Assembly (NCBI GenBank): GCA_016929495.1
Contig: JAFGIS010000187.1
Location: 1-64,000 of the forward strand
Length of the DNA stretch: 64,000 bases
Source of the DNA: Polyangiaceae bacterium
GTDB taxonomy: Bacteria; Myxococcota_A; Polyangia; Polyangiales; Polyangiaceae
Direction of reading: 5' to 3'
In this document: positions 9,414-19,748 of the stretch, one piece after another
Layout of the letters: the number at the start of each line of letters is the position of its first letter
Numbering within the stretch: position 1 is the first letter of the stretch
Program-made: the position numbers and the translations under genes
Notes under the pieces: model-generated
Database searches by the model: none
What the model saw: only the letters and a program-made list of their open reading frames with translations
Told to the model about the DNA's origin: nothing

Positions 9414-10940
9414 CTAGTCGAAGTGAAGGAGCCGGGCGACGGTGTGGATGCACGCACCATAGGTGAAAGCGAACAGCGGGACGGAGACGGCCAGGACGGC
9501 TACCGCAAGCACGCGGTGTCCCGTGGTCGCGCCCCCGGTCAGGAATGCCAAGACAGCGTGCTCGTGCGTGAACACCATGAAGTAGGTCAATGCCACCAGG
9601 GCGATGGCGAAGAACGAGCCCAGGAGCTGGCGTGGTCCCACTGCCAGCCGATGATACAACTCCTCCATCTCGACCACGGGCACGCCGAGATGGTCAGAAA
9701 GCGCAGCCGTGAGTTCGCGACGCTTGCGCGCCCGCGCTCCCTCTGCCGAGCTGCGGAAGACGTCGCCGACCACCACGAGGCTGTACTCGGTGGCAGGATC
9801 GAGCGCCGCTGGCACGCGCGACGCCGGAAGCGTCCGCGCCTGGCCCGCACGGCCGGTGCTGCGCAGTGCGTCGAGAGTCGCGGTCATCTCGGTGTCCTGG
9901 GCAGGCTCGGCCGGCAAGTCCGCGTCGAACAGCACTCCTCCGTTCTCTTCCTTTGGCGCGCTGCCGGCAGCCCGGGAGTCCGCTGACGCGGACGGTTCGT
10001 TCTCGTCCAGGGCAGACACTCCGGACCCGTCGTCGGGCACGAGCTTCACCAGCTCGACGGCGGCATCCCAGCGTTCGGCGATCTCCTGCACGCGTCCGAA
10101 CACCGGCGGAGTCGTCGTGAATGCATCCGCCATCCACAAGATCGAAGTCGTGGCGATCGAACAGTGCAGGTCCTGAACGCCTTCCAGCGGCGCCAGCACC
10201 TCTGGAATGAGCGGGACCAGGCTTGCCTGACGCGGCATCACCTTGACCGTCAGCGTGCCCCGCTGAGCCTTGACCTGAAAGTCCGCCTGCGACGTGCGAG
10301 GATCGGTACCCAGGCGCACCCTTGCTCGGCTCGCGAGCAGGATGTCCTGCAGCATACGCACGGATGCTGGCGTCTTCTTGAACTCCGGAAGCTCGGCCGT
10401 GGCCAGCACTACCATCGCTGCGTTCGAGACCGAGAGGTGCTCGAGATTGACCACGACATCGTAGTTCGTGGGATCGGTCCAGTCCCGGCCGTAGAGGAAG
10501 TCGACCCAGCGCGCCCGGTCGAGGTCCACGCTGCGAACGTACTTCTTCGCCTCGGCCCAGCTCAGCTTCGTTCGCTGCATGGCCGCTTGGATTCGGTACT
10601 GCTCGTCAGCAACCACACGAACGCGGACGACCTCCGACACACCCGGGAGCAGCAGGTGGGCCGCATGTCCGTGGTACACTAGGTCCCCCGCCAGGGAGCG
10701 CTCGCACAGGTCGGCCGTGATGGCGGCCAGATACATGGCCCGCTCGCGTCCGAAACCGCGGACCACGCCCTGGGCCTTGACCATTGCGGCCTTAAGCCGA
10801 GCGACCGGAACATCTAGTCGACGCGCTGCGTCCCCGAGGACCTCGGATTCCGTGCAGGCGCAGCCGAGCTTCCTGCACAGTTCCTCCGCCAGCATGCGGC
10901 CACCGCTGAACGTGCCCCTTGAGATGGTCACGATCGGCAT
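9414..10940 (-). CDS. Cytidylate-kinase-like protein with C-terminal TM segments
   Basis: MPIVTISRGTFSGGRMLAEELCRKLGC and VYHGHAAHLLLPGVSEVVRVRVVA resemble the cytidylate-kinase-like family; a long variable region and C-terminal hydrophobic segments follow. Confidence 0.75.
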   Translation of the reverse strand: MPIVTISRGTFSGGRMLAEELCRKLGCACTESEVLGDAARRLDVPVARLKAAMVKAQGVVRGFGRERAMYLAAITADLCERSLAGDLVYHGHAAHLLLPGVSEVVRVRVVADEQYRIQAAMQRTKLSWAEAKKYVRSVDLDRARWVDFLYGRDWTDPTNYDVVVNLEHLSVSNAAMVVLATAELPEFKKTPASVRMLQDILLASRARVRLGTDPRTSQADFQVKAQRGTLTVKVMPRQASLVPLIPEVLAPLEGVQDLHCSIATTSILWMADAFTTTPPVFGRVQEIAERWDAAVELVKLVPDDGSGVSALDENEPSASADSRAAGSAPKEENGGVLFDADLPAEPAQDTEMTATLDALRSTGRAGQARTLPASRVPAALDPATEYSLVVVGDVFRSSAEGARARKRRELTAALSDHLGVPVVEMEELYHRLAVGPRQLLGSFFAIALVALTYFMVFTHEHAVLAFLTGGATTGHRVLAVAVLAVSVPLFAFTYGACIHTVARLLHFD

Positions 10941-11247
10941 CGGGTAGAACCACTACGCGAACATGGCGGATTTTGCCACAGGTATCGGGGAGACCGCGTC
11001 GGCTTCGCCTTGTGCCGACTCCAGCGCATTGTTCCGCCGAAATCAGAACAGGGGCGCACGCCAACGCGCCTGAGAGAGCATCAGCCAGATGGCCAACCCG
11101 CGAACGGTTCGTTCTTAGACCTGCCTGCCGCGGTACGGAGCGCTTTGCCTACGATGCATACATGTTACTACATGTGCCCGGCGGACCCGCGCCAGGCCGT
11201 GGGCCAGGCGTTTCGTGGCATTCTCGCGCGCGAACGAGGAGGCAGGC

Positions 11248-12291
11248 ATGCACGAGGTGATGGAGCTCCTTCGGTCCCGTTCGGACCTGTCTGTTGCGGC
11301 AATCGTCGTCGGCAGCTTGCTGGTCAGTCTGATCCTCGACCAGGTGACCTCGCGAGTACTCCCCCGTCTGACATCGAAGACGCGCACACAGCTCGACGAT
11401 GAGATCGTTGCCGCCGTGAGGAGGCCGTTGTTCGTCAGCGTACTTCTGGTTGGCGCTTGGTGCACGACGTGGAGGCTCGGTGCGCCGCCCGCCTGGGCGG
11501 GCCGCATCCAGGCGGGGCTTGTCACGCTCGGGATCCTCTTGTGGACAGCAGCAGGCATGCGCGTCGGCAAAGCCGTGCTCACGCTCGTGGCGAATCGGGT
11601 CGGAGAGCATCGCTACATACAGCCGCGAACCGTCCCGCTCTTCGATATTTCCGTGCGCACCTTGATCGTGGGTGGAGCCGCGTACGGAATCCTCCTGGCC
11701 TGGGACGTGGACGTCACGGCGTGGCTGGCTTCTGCCGGCATCCTCGGCATCGCCATCGGCTTCGCAGCCAAGGACACGCTCGCCAACCTCTTCTCCGGCA
11801 TCTTCATTCTGGCCGATGCGCCCTACAAGATTGGCGACTACGTCGTGCTCGCGTCGGGAGAGCGCGGCCGCGTTACCGACATCGGTATCCGCTCCACGCG
11901 TATCCTCACGCGGGACGACATCCAGATCATCATTCCGAACGCGGCCATTGCAGGCGCGACCATCGTCAACGAGACGGGAGGGCCTCACGCCAAAGAACGG
12001 ATACGCGTCGACGTCGGTGTCGCCTACGGAAGCGACATCGACCAGGTCCGCGCCACGCTGCTCGCCATCGCCCAGGAAACCTCGCTGCTCTGCGCCGAAC
12101 CGGCTCCGCGCGTCCGCTTTCGCGCGCTGGGGGAATCTTCGCTCGATTTCCAGCTGCTCGGCTGGATCGAAGAACCGGCGCTGCGCGGCCGTGCCATCGA
12201 CGAACTGCTGACCGCCATCTACAAACGCTTCCAGGCCGAGGGGATCGTCATCCCGTTTCCTCAGCGCGACGTTCACCTGAGCCGTTCGTAG
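11248..12291 (+). CDS. Mechanosensitive ion channel, MscS family
   Basis: GIAIGFAAKDTLANLFSGIFILADAPYKIGDYVVL...GRVTDIGIRSTRILTRDD...IIIPNAAIA. ATG at 11248 preferred over 11215. Confidence 0.93.
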   Translation: MHEVMELLRSRSDLSVAAIVVGSLLVSLILDQVTSRVLPRLTSKTRTQLDDEIVAAVRRPLFVSVLLVGAWCTTWRLGAPPAWAGRIQAGLVTLGILLWTAAGMRVGKAVLTLVANRVGEHRYIQPRTVPLFDISVRTLIVGGAAYGILLAWDVDVTAWLASAGILGIAIGFAAKDTLANLFSGIFILADAPYKIGDYVVLASGERGRVTDIGIRSTRILTRDDIQIIIPNAAIAGATIVNETGGPHAKERIRVDVGVAYGSDIDQVRATLLAIAQETSLLCAEPAPRVRFRALGESSLDFQLLGWIEEPALRGRAIDELLTAIYKRFQAEGIVIPFPQRDVHLSRS

Positions 12292-12351
12292 CGCTGCCGC
12301 TCGCGTATCGGGACCCGAGCGTCGCGCAGCGACGACCCGTCGACCACGCCG

Positions 12352-13836
12352 TCAGAACGTGGCGTCGAGCAGGGCGTAGATCCCGTGGGTCGCCTGCTTG
12401 AGCTTGAAGTCGGTCGACGTTCTGGCAATCCAGCTTGTCTGCAGCTTGAACTTGTGGCCGTTCAGATAGTAGTTGACGCCCGCTCCCACCTCCTGACCTC
12501 GGGTGTCTGCCTCCGAAACGAGCGTCGGATCGGTATCCGCACGCGCCTTCATGCGCGCCACGCGACCGACGACTTCGATCGGCGGGTCGAAGACGTACGA
12601 TGCTTGCGCGACCCAGCCGCTGCCCGAGCGCGTGTACTCGGTGACGGCACTGCCGTTCGCGTCCACGGACGCAAGGGTGTCCGCCGACGCCTTGCGCCAG
12701 AGCAACTCGCCCTCGAGTGCGATGCCCATCCACTTGAAGACCAGGTCGAGGGCTGCGTGGCGGTAGTCGGTCGTCCCCCCGGTGAAGGTGGCCCCCGTGG
12801 TGCTCCGTGCGCGATCGGTATTCCAGTTGCCGGCGACGCCCGCACCCAGGGCCACGCCGGGGTCCTTGCGGCGCTTCAAGTCGCCTTCGAAGTCGTCGTC
12901 GATTTCTCCCAGCGGACGCAGCTCGACTCGAGCCATCAGCAGCGCACCGGGTTTCTTGCCGACCGAAAGGTTCGTTCCGCCGCCGCCGAACGCTCCGAGG
13001 CGCAAGGCCACCGGCGACGAGTCTCCCAGGAAGTGCTCGGAGTAGAACACGACCCCAGCGTCGCGGTCGAGAGTGAGCTCCGCCACGGGCCGCGGCCGCT
13101 CTGCCATCTGAAGAGCGGACTCCCGCACGGTCCGCAGACGGTCGAACGGCACGAAGAACTGACCTGCCCGCATCGCCAGATCGCGGTGGACCTTGTAGTC
13201 GAGGTACGCGTCGTAGACGGGCGAAGTGGCGCCGTCCCGATAGTCGCGTCCGCCGAATGCGAATTGAATTTGGTACCTGAGTCCGGGACGAAACGCGAAT
13301 CCGGACAGCGACAGACGCGCCGTGTTGATGCTGACCAACTGCGAGAGCTTGCGTTCTCCGTCCGGGTTCTTCGGTGGGACGTCGAGTTGGTAGCGCACCT
13401 GGAAGCGCGATTTCACGTTGAGCGAAAAGCGGTCGTCCACTTGGATGGTCGCCCCTTCACCGGCAGCGGCCGAGAGCGTCACCTCGCGCGTTTCGCTTTC
13501 GGTCGGCGGTTGCCGCGTGGCCGCCGGAGCGGGTGCCGGTGCGGCCGAGGGGACGCCCGGGGTCGCAGTCAGCTCGGGCGCTTGGGCCGGTTGGGCTGCA
13601 GGCGGTGGCGTCCCGGGAGGGCCGGTGTGCGCCGGAGGCTGACCCAGACCCGCGTTCTGATCAGGCTGCGAAGGGGCGGATGCGCCGCCGAGCGCTGCGG
13701 CGGGCACGACCTGAGCACGCGCTGGCTCGGGAAGCAGGAACGCCGAGAGCGCAACCACGGATAGGATCGCCGCCGGCAACGAGCCCGCAGCCACCCGGCG
13801 CGGCGGACGGTCGTGAGCGGAGCACAATCGAGTCAT
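12352..13836 (-). CDS. Phosphate-selective porin-like (OprO/OprP type) outer-membrane protein
   Basis: Signal-like N-terminus ending ARAQ, Pro/Ala-rich linker, then a barrel domain (FSLNVKSRFQVRYQ..., RAGQFFVPFDRLRTVRES, VGAGVNYYLNGHKFKLQTSW). Confidence 0.75.
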   Translation of the reverse strand: MTRLCSAHDRPPRRVAAGSLPAAILSVVALSAFLLPEPARAQVVPAAALGGASAPSQPDQNAGLGQPPAHTGPPGTPPPAAQPAQAPELTATPGVPSAAPAPAPAATRQPPTESETREVTLSAAAGEGATIQVDDRFSLNVKSRFQVRYQLDVPPKNPDGERKLSQLVSINTARLSLSGFAFRPGLRYQIQFAFGGRDYRDGATSPVYDAYLDYKVHRDLAMRAGQFFVPFDRLRTVRESALQMAERPRPVAELTLDRDAGVVFYSEHFLGDSSPVALRLGAFGGGGTNLSVGKKPGALLMARVELRPLGEIDDDFEGDLKRRKDPGVALGAGVAGNWNTDRARSTTGATFTGGTTDYRHAALDLVFKWMGIALEGELLWRKASADTLASVDANGSAVTEYTRSGSGWVAQASYVFDPPIEVVGRVARMKARADTDPTLVSEADTRGQEVGAGVNYYLNGHKFKLQTSWIARTSTDFKLKQATHGIYALLDATF

Positions 13837-14064
13837 GGACAGTCTCCTGCGTTGAACGGTTCGCCCTGTGGAGGCGGCCGGCGAGTCTGCCACGGCGGCA
13901 GCACTCAAGTCATCCGCCGTGTTGGGTGGGCAACGCGGCTGCACACGGCGGCGGTCCAAGCCCCTGACGCAGCGCCGGCGTGGCAGACGTCCCCGCCCCG
14001 CCAGCGAGCCGACGAGAGAGGTTCATGGAGTGGCACACGGCTCGCTGGTGACCGAGCTCCGCGT

Positions 14065-14766
14065 TCATTCTTCTCTACGTCCAGCATCCGGGCCGTCCGT
14101 CACCTCTTGCAGTCTCCTGTAGTAGGAGCGCGAGGTGTACAGAGCCGCTAGCGGATTGTGGCCGGTCACGCGATCCTTGACCGCGAACACCGTAGTAGGG
14201 CTTTCCACGTGCTTGAGGAAGAGCGCGTCGTGTCCGACGCAAAGGCCGAGCATCAGGTTGAAGTCGGTGGCGGCCTCGTTGAGCACGCTCGCCTGGAGGA
14301 TTGGATTGCACATCGTCTCGTGCTGTCCGATCCTGATCTTCTCGTCGTCCCCGAGCCCGAGACGCTCCTTGGGAACGCCACCGACCTTGCAGGAAACCCC
14401 GACGACCGAGAATCCATGCTTCTCCAGAATGCGGCAGAGCATCCGAGCCTCTTGGCTGAGCCCTGCGCAGAAGGCGAGTCCGAGCCGACGAAATCCCATC
14501 CGTTGGCAGAACTCGACCGTCTCCTGTAGCCGGCACTTGGCAGGCTGGAGCACGAACGGCTGCCGCCCTCGCCCTGCGTAGCCTTCGGCTTCCTGTCGCG
14601 AGGCCTCGAGAGCGAAATGCTTCGTTGGGGGTCGGTCGTACTCGCCGAGCACCCCGTCCAGCAGGTGAGCGTGCGTCACCGTAGGGCATCCCTCCGGCGC
14701 TTGCCCGTTCGTTTCCTGACAGATCTGCGATTTCTCAGTGCATCGGGCGCAACTTGGTGTCGACAT
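14065..14766 (-). CDS. DUF1847-type Cys-rich metal-binding-like protein
   Basis: MSTPSCARCTEKSQICQ...; FCAGLSQEARMLCRILEKHGFSVVGVSCKVGGVPK; ETMCNPILQASVLNEAATDFNLMLGLCVGHDALFLKH. Confidence 0.75.
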   Translation of the reverse strand: MSTPSCARCTEKSQICQETNGQAPEGCPTVTHAHLLDGVLGEYDRPPTKHFALEASRQEAEGYAGRGRQPFVLQPAKCRLQETVEFCQRMGFRRLGLAFCAGLSQEARMLCRILEKHGFSVVGVSCKVGGVPKERLGLGDDEKIRIGQHETMCNPILQASVLNEAATDFNLMLGLCVGHDALFLKHVESPTTVFAVKDRVTGHNPLAALYTSRSYYRRLQEVTDGPDAGRREE

Positions 14767-15005
14767 GGCTGCTTCCGTTTCGTGTGGTGTGCGGTTGGAA
14801 GCGTGGCACCACGGCGCGACCGACGCTTCCAGGAGCTAGCCTGCCGCGGGGACTCTCGGCGGTCCAGCCGCCAGAAGCACCGGCGGTCCATGGGCCAGCG
14901 GTCGCCCGCGCGACCCCGAATCGTCGGTCTGCTCAGCCCCCTTGACGTGGATGGACGTTCGCTCTCTAACGTGTATCCTTGCCTTCACGCACGTGGAGTA
15001 CAGTC

Positions 15006-15353
15006 ATGAGAGTCGTTTCGAACTGGCGGCACATTCCTGGCACACCGGTCAGCATGGAAGGCGCCCAGAGTGCCGAGCGGCGCTTGGTGCTGGGGCCCGA
15101 CGACGGTACGCCGCTCATGGCGCTTCGAGTGTTCACGCTGAGTCCAGGAGGCCACACGCCGTACCATCGTCATCCCTTCGAGCACATGAACGTGGTCCTC
15201 GAGGGACAGGGAGTGCTGCACACGTCCGACGGTGAGCACGCACTGACCGCGGGTGCCATGGCCCTGGTGCTACCGGACGAGCTGCACCAATTCAGGAACA
15301 CTGGAGAAACCGACTTCTCCTTCGTGTGTCTGGTGCCGAACCGCTACGCCTGA
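15006..15353 (+). CDS. Cupin-domain protein
   Basis: GGHTPYHRHPFEHMNVVLEGQGVLHTSDGEHALTAGAMALVLPDELHQFRNTG. Confidence 0.85.
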   Translation: MRVVSNWRHIPGTPVSMEGAQSAERRLVLGPDDGTPLMALRVFTLSPGGHTPYHRHPFEHMNVVLEGQGVLHTSDGEHALTAGAMALVLPDELHQFRNTGETDFSFVCLVPNRYA

Positions 15354-15391
15354 GCTTCGCTCTTGCCCCCGGATTCGATTGGATCGCGCTG

Positions 15392-16396
15392 TTAGAATCG
15401 CAACAGTGCCGCGATCCGCAAATACGCCCCAGAAAGCGAGAGCTTGCCCAGATGGGCGTAGTCCGTGGCGATACCGTCGTTGTCGCCGCGGGGCTCGAGT
15501 TTCAGAGCCACGCCTTTGGCCAGTGTGTATCCGCCCTCGAACAGCACGCCAGCGGCGATGTGCGTCCCGAGGCTGTGTTCGCCCGAAACGCCCGCGCCGA
15601 GGCGCAGGAACGGGCTCACTCGGGAATCCTCGAACTGCTCGTCGTTCAGGCTTCCGTCGAAGCTCGCGCTGAGCAGCGACAGTCCCCCGGCGATCCGCGC
15701 ATGAGGCCCAACCCACGGCAGAACACGGTAGTGGGCGCCCACAGCCGCGCTGAACCTATGCAGCTCCAGGTCCGTGGCAGTGAACGCACCGCCAAACAGC
15801 TGACCCTCGTCCTGCGAGGTCATGCCCCAGGCCAGCTCAGCCACGAGCGCCACGTCCGGCAACAGCTCGACGGCGTCGTAGCTCGCACCCAACCCGACCT
15901 CTGTGCCGACGTCGTCGTCGTCGAACAGGTCATAGCCAGCATCCGTGTTCCACTGGGGCTCGATGACGAGGTACACTGCGAAAGGGAACTCAGCTGGGGC
16001 CGGCCAGGGAGCGGGCGGCACGAACTCGCTCCGGGTCGCCGGCTCGCTCGCGTTCGCCGCTGCGGGCGCCGCGGTGGCCGTGTTGTCCGGGGCTGGGCTT
16101 CCGGTGGGCGCTGCAGCAGCAGGCGCGGCCTCCGGTGAAGCCGGTGCACTAGCTCCCCCCGCCCCGTCAGTTGCTGCGCCCTCTGCCTGCGCCGCGGGCG
16201 CGCTGGTCGCTGCAGCGTCCTGCGTTGCCTCCGTGGCTGGGGCCGGGGATGCAGGCTGAGCGCCGGACGTGTTCGGCGTCGTGGTCTGCGCCGGCGCGGC
16301 CGGTGCAGTCGGCGCAGCCGCCGGCTGTGCCCGTACCGCCGCACACACGACGAACAGGGCCGTGGATACCATCCAGGCCGTCAGGTAGTTTTGCAT
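15392..16396 (-). CDS. Outer-membrane beta-barrel protein with Ala/Pro-rich N-terminal linker
   Basis: Signal peptide (STALFVVCAAVRAQ), long A/P/T-rich stretch, then alternating amphipathic strands ending ...LRIAALLRF with terminal Phe. Confidence 0.65.
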   Translation of the reverse strand: MQNYLTAWMVSTALFVVCAAVRAQPAAAPTAPAAPAQTTTPNTSGAQPASPAPATEATQDAAATSAPAAQAEGAATDGAGGASAPASPEAAPAAAAPTGSPAPDNTATAAPAAANASEPATRSEFVPPAPWPAPAEFPFAVYLVIEPQWNTDAGYDLFDDDDVGTEVGLGASYDAVELLPDVALVAELAWGMTSQDEGQLFGGAFTATDLELHRFSAAVGAHYRVLPWVGPHARIAGGLSLLSASFDGSLNDEQFEDSRVSPFLRLGAGVSGEHSLGTHIAAGVLFEGGYTLAKGVALKLEPRGDNDGIATDYAHLGKLSLSGAYLRIAALLRF

Positions 16397-17964
16397 CAGT
16401 CTTCACCTCTGTCCAAGATCCCGTCGAACATGAAGCCCCGCAGGGACTGCGCCGTCTTGCGTGACGGCGTCTGCGCGTCCAGGAGCGTCACGTGCCCGAG
16501 CAGTCCGGGATGCAGGACGGCGAGCTTGGTTGCTTTGGAGCCTCCAACCAGACCGGCACTCGCGATGGTCGCGTCCAGGCGCACCTCGCGCGGCTGCATT
16601 CCGTCCAAATCGAAAAAGCCGACGCGCGACTCGCCACGTACGACCAGCCAGACGCGGTCGCGCTTGCTGTCCACGAGCGTAGCGCCCGATGGCAGCGGCG
16701 AGTTGCTGGTGATAGAAGAGATCGTTCGGCTCTCCAGATCGACGACACTGAGCCCGGTCCCTTGGTAGGTGACGAGCAATCGGTTGCCGTTGAGCCGAGT
16801 CACGCTCGCGACGCTACCCGGCAGTGTGAGTGCCTCGACATTGCGGTCCTTTCGCGTCTCGAGATTCGCCAGGTCGACGAAAGCGGCGACGGGCTCGCCT
16901 TCCCCGAGCAGCAGGGTGTGCTGGGCCTCATCGCCGGTCGCGAACGGAACGATCATCGTGGCCGGCCTGCCCAGCGACACGCGGGTGACCGTGCTCGAGT
17001 CTGCGTTGACGACCAGCAATCCCGGGCCGACCGTCGTCGCCAGGAGCCGCTCACCTTCCTGGGTCCGTAGCAGCTCCATGTCGGTGGTGTACTCGCCGAC
17101 GCCGAGCTGGTTCAGCGAGAAATCGAAGTCGTTGCCGTGGGCCTCCGGAGCCGTTCTGGCTCTGAGCTGCAACAGGTACACGTCCGACGACGCGGCGCCC
17201 CGTAGGTAGATGCGCAGCGTGTCCGGGGAGAACACCGCCTGTCTCAGACCCACCGAGTTGGACTCTCCTCCACCCGAAGCGAGTTTGGCCGTCCATTCAC
17301 GACGGTCCGGATGCTTCAGGTCGAGGATGCTGAGGCTCGATTGGAACAGCACGGTCGCAAGACGGCGGCCCTCGTCGCCGATTCGCATCTCGGGTGACAC
17401 GAAGACCGCGCTGAGCGCTTCGGCCCCGTTCGAGAGGTTGCGTTGCATCGGATTGGACGAGCCCTGAGCCGCTTCGAGGTCGACGATCGAGACATCGCTC
17501 GCATTGGTGTAGCCGGTATCACTGCCGCTGTCCGCGATGGACGACAGGAACACGTAACGCCCGTCCTCCGACTGCATCAGTCTGTTGTACCCCGTACCGA
17601 GCTTGTAGCTGCGGTCGATCCCGTGGGCTCCGAGAACGACGAGCACACCTTCCGGCCCGTCCTCGACGTTCGCCGGACGTCGGCACAGAAGCAGCAACTC
17701 CTGTGAGTTCCGGCGTTGCTCCGTCAGGAGGGGTTCTCTCGGCAAGTCACGCTCCGTCACTCGCGCCTTCGGGCTGTTGCCGCCGAGCGCGAGCCAGTAC
17801 CCTCGGCTGTCGTCGCGGCGGACGAACACCATTTCGTCGCCGACGACGGCAGAAGCCATCACTTCCGCGGAGTCGTGGACGTCCGCGCTCCGCTCGCCGC
17901 AGGCAACGCCCCAGCACAAGAGTGCCACCCACCACTTGGTTCTTCCCAACGAATGCATACTCAA
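16396..17964 (-). CDS. Beta-propeller-like lipoprotein
   Basis: WWVALLCWGVACGERS lipobox; repeated propeller-like strands (VFLSSIADSGSD, LSVVDLESRTISSITSN). Overlaps the 17961 gene by 4 bp. Confidence 0.65.
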   Translation of the reverse strand: MSMHSLGRTKWWVALLCWGVACGERSADVHDSAEVMASAVVGDEMVFVRRDDSRGYWLALGGNSPKARVTERDLPREPLLTEQRRNSQELLLLCRRPANVEDGPEGVLVVLGAHGIDRSYKLGTGYNRLMQSEDGRYVFLSSIADSGSDTGYTNASDVSIVDLEAAQGSSNPMQRNLSNGAEALSAVFVSPEMRIGDEGRRLATVLFQSSLSILDLKHPDRREWTAKLASGGGESNSVGLRQAVFSPDTLRIYLRGAASSDVYLLQLRARTAPEAHGNDFDFSLNQLGVGEYTTDMELLRTQEGERLLATTVGPGLLVVNADSSTVTRVSLGRPATMIVPFATGDEAQHTLLLGEGEPVAAFVDLANLETRKDRNVEALTLPGSVASVTRLNGNRLLVTYQGTGLSVVDLESRTISSITSNSPLPSGATLVDSKRDRVWLVVRGESRVGFFDLDGMQPREVRLDATIASAGLVGGSKATKLAVLHPGLLGHVTLLDAQTPSRKTAQSLRGFMFDGILDRGED

Positions 17965-19748
17965 TTCTCCTGAATCTCGCTGTTCAGCTCGAACCCCGTC
18001 ACGCTCGTCATTTCCATCGTGTCCCAGTCGATGAACGTGATGCGACCATCCGCATGCTTCTGACCCACGAAGATACGCTTGGAGGCGGGAACGGCGCCGA
18101 TGGACAGCGGTTCACTCGCGAGCGACAGATTCTCGGGTACGAAGCTGTCGAACGGCATGTGCTGCACCTGCCATGGCTTGCCCAAGAGCACGAACAACGA
18201 ATCGGACCCCTCGGGCAGAGTGAACGCCATCACCTCGCTCTGTGTCAGCACCAACCGCGCGAATCCGGTTTCGAGGTTGACCACGCTGTAGCCGTACGAA
18301 CGCTCACGCCGCGTCTGTTCGTCCGCGGCGTCTGCCGGGTTACCTTCGAGTTTCTGGTGCACGACCAGTGCGGTCTTGCCATCGGACGCGACCGCGACGG
18401 ACTGAACCGACTTGTGCAGATCGATGGTGCGGAGTGCGCTCGTCTCGAAGTCGAGCAGACTGATGTGCGACTCTTCGGAGTCCGCCGTCGTGTAGAGCAA
18501 CGCGGTCTTGGCGTCGGGAGGCAGCGTGGCGGACCCGATGATGCCCGCGTCGACCCGGTACGCAATGACCTCGGTTTGCGGATCCTGGAACCCTGCGGGA
18601 ATCGGGATTTTCAGAATCAGCCCATCCGAGCGCACGGCTGCGACCGCGAACGTGTTGTCGGGCGACAGGTCGACGTCCGTGACCAGGACCGGGTCTGGCT
18701 CTGGCTGTGCGGTCCCGCCGCCGGCAGGCGAGCCATCGGACCCTGCGCTGCCCGCGGAGGGGGCCCCGGCCGCTGCGGGCGCGCCGGCGCTGCCATCGTC
18801 TGCATTCGGTTCGTCCGGACGAGCGGCAGCGACGATGGGCGTGACATCCAGCTGGAACGAATCGCCGCTGTCGAGGTCGACCAGCCGCAGGATATCCCCA
18901 CCCTGCTCTCGAGCCAGCGCGTACTGACCGTCACGCGTGACCGAAACGTCCAGCGCGCGTACGTCGAAGCTACCGCTCACCGACACGGTGTGCGCGATCG
19001 CCGATTGGCCTGCATCGATCTCGTCGAGGTTCAAGATGGACACGCCGTCTTCGGTGATCACGAAAGCGCGACTGCCGTCGTCCGAGAAGTACACGGCGCT
19101 CGGTCGAAAGCCGACGCTCGTCGTTGTGGCTCGATCCTCGCCGGGAGCCAGTGTGAGCACGCTGACACTCTGCGACTCGAGCTGCGTGGAGTTGCTGGTA
19201 GCGTGCTCGGCATCGAAGTAGACCAGAGCGTGACGGCCATCGGCCGCGACGGCGATCGCATTGGAGTCCGCTGCCACGTCGACGGACGCGGTCGTGGACT
19301 TGCCTTTCGACGTGCGAATGACGGTCGCGTCTTCGGACTTCACGTTCAGGACGATGGCGGCGTCCTCGCCCGCGAGGGTCTGGAGGAACTTAGGCTCGTC
19401 GCCGGCGTCGACGCTGTGGATGGCGAGTGTGGTCGCGTCGATAACGGCGACCGAGTCGCGATCGGGATTGACGGCGTACACGTAGTGTTGCCCGGCATGG
19501 GGCAGCTCGAACTCCGGGACGTCCTCGACCTCCTCGGGCAAACCCCCCGTGCTGCTCCCGCCCGAGGACGCCCCCGGGTCGAACGTCGCAGCGCTGCCGC
19601 CGGTGCCGACAGCGGCGCTGCCGTTGTAGTCGTCGTCGTCGAAGAGCCCCCCCGCCTCCGGGGCCTTCGTGCTGTCGGCGCACGCGACGGCGACCCAAGT
19701 AGCCAGCACGACGCCGAGCGCAACCCAGTGAACCCTCCGAGTACCCAT
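17961..19748 (-). CDS. Beta-propeller-like lipoprotein with Gly/Ala/Ser linkers
   Basis: MGTRRVHWVALGVVLATWVAVACADS lipoprotein signal; repeated VYAVNPDRDSVAVIDATTLAIHSVDAGDEPK-type propeller repeats. Confidence 0.7.
   Translation of the reverse strand: MGTRRVHWVALGVVLATWVAVACADSTKAPEAGGLFDDDDYNGSAAVGTGGSAATFDPGASSGGSSTGGLPEEVEDVPEFELPHAGQHYVYAVNPDRDSVAVIDATTLAIHSVDAGDEPKFLQTLAGEDAAIVLNVKSEDATVIRTSKGKSTTASVDVAADSNAIAVAADGRHALVYFDAEHATSNSTQLESQSVSVLTLAPGEDRATTTSVGFRPSAVYFSDDGSRAFVITEDGVSILNLDEIDAGQSAIAHTVSVSGSFDVRALDVSVTRDGQYALAREQGGDILRLVDLDSGDSFQLDVTPIVAAARPDEPNADDGSAGAPAAAGAPSAGSAGSDGSPAGGGTAQPEPDPVLVTDVDLSPDNTFAVAAVRSDGLILKIPIPAGFQDPQTEVIAYRVDAGIIGSATLPPDAKTALLYTTADSEESHISLLDFETSALRTIDLHKSVQSVAVASDGKTALVVHQKLEGNPADAADEQTRRERSYGYSVVNLETGFARLVLTQSEVMAFTLPEGSDSLFVLLGKPWQVQHMPFDSFVPENLSLASEPLSIGAVPASKRIFVGQKHADGRITFIDWDTMEMTSVTGFELNSEIQEN

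Noticed and set aside
11155-11180. ACATG...CATGT inverted repeat before mscS-like gene
   Set aside because: Very short arms; no spacing or repetition supporting an operator.
12385-13764. 459-aa plus-strand ORF
   Set aside because: Antisense to the porin-like gene; no recognisable domain.
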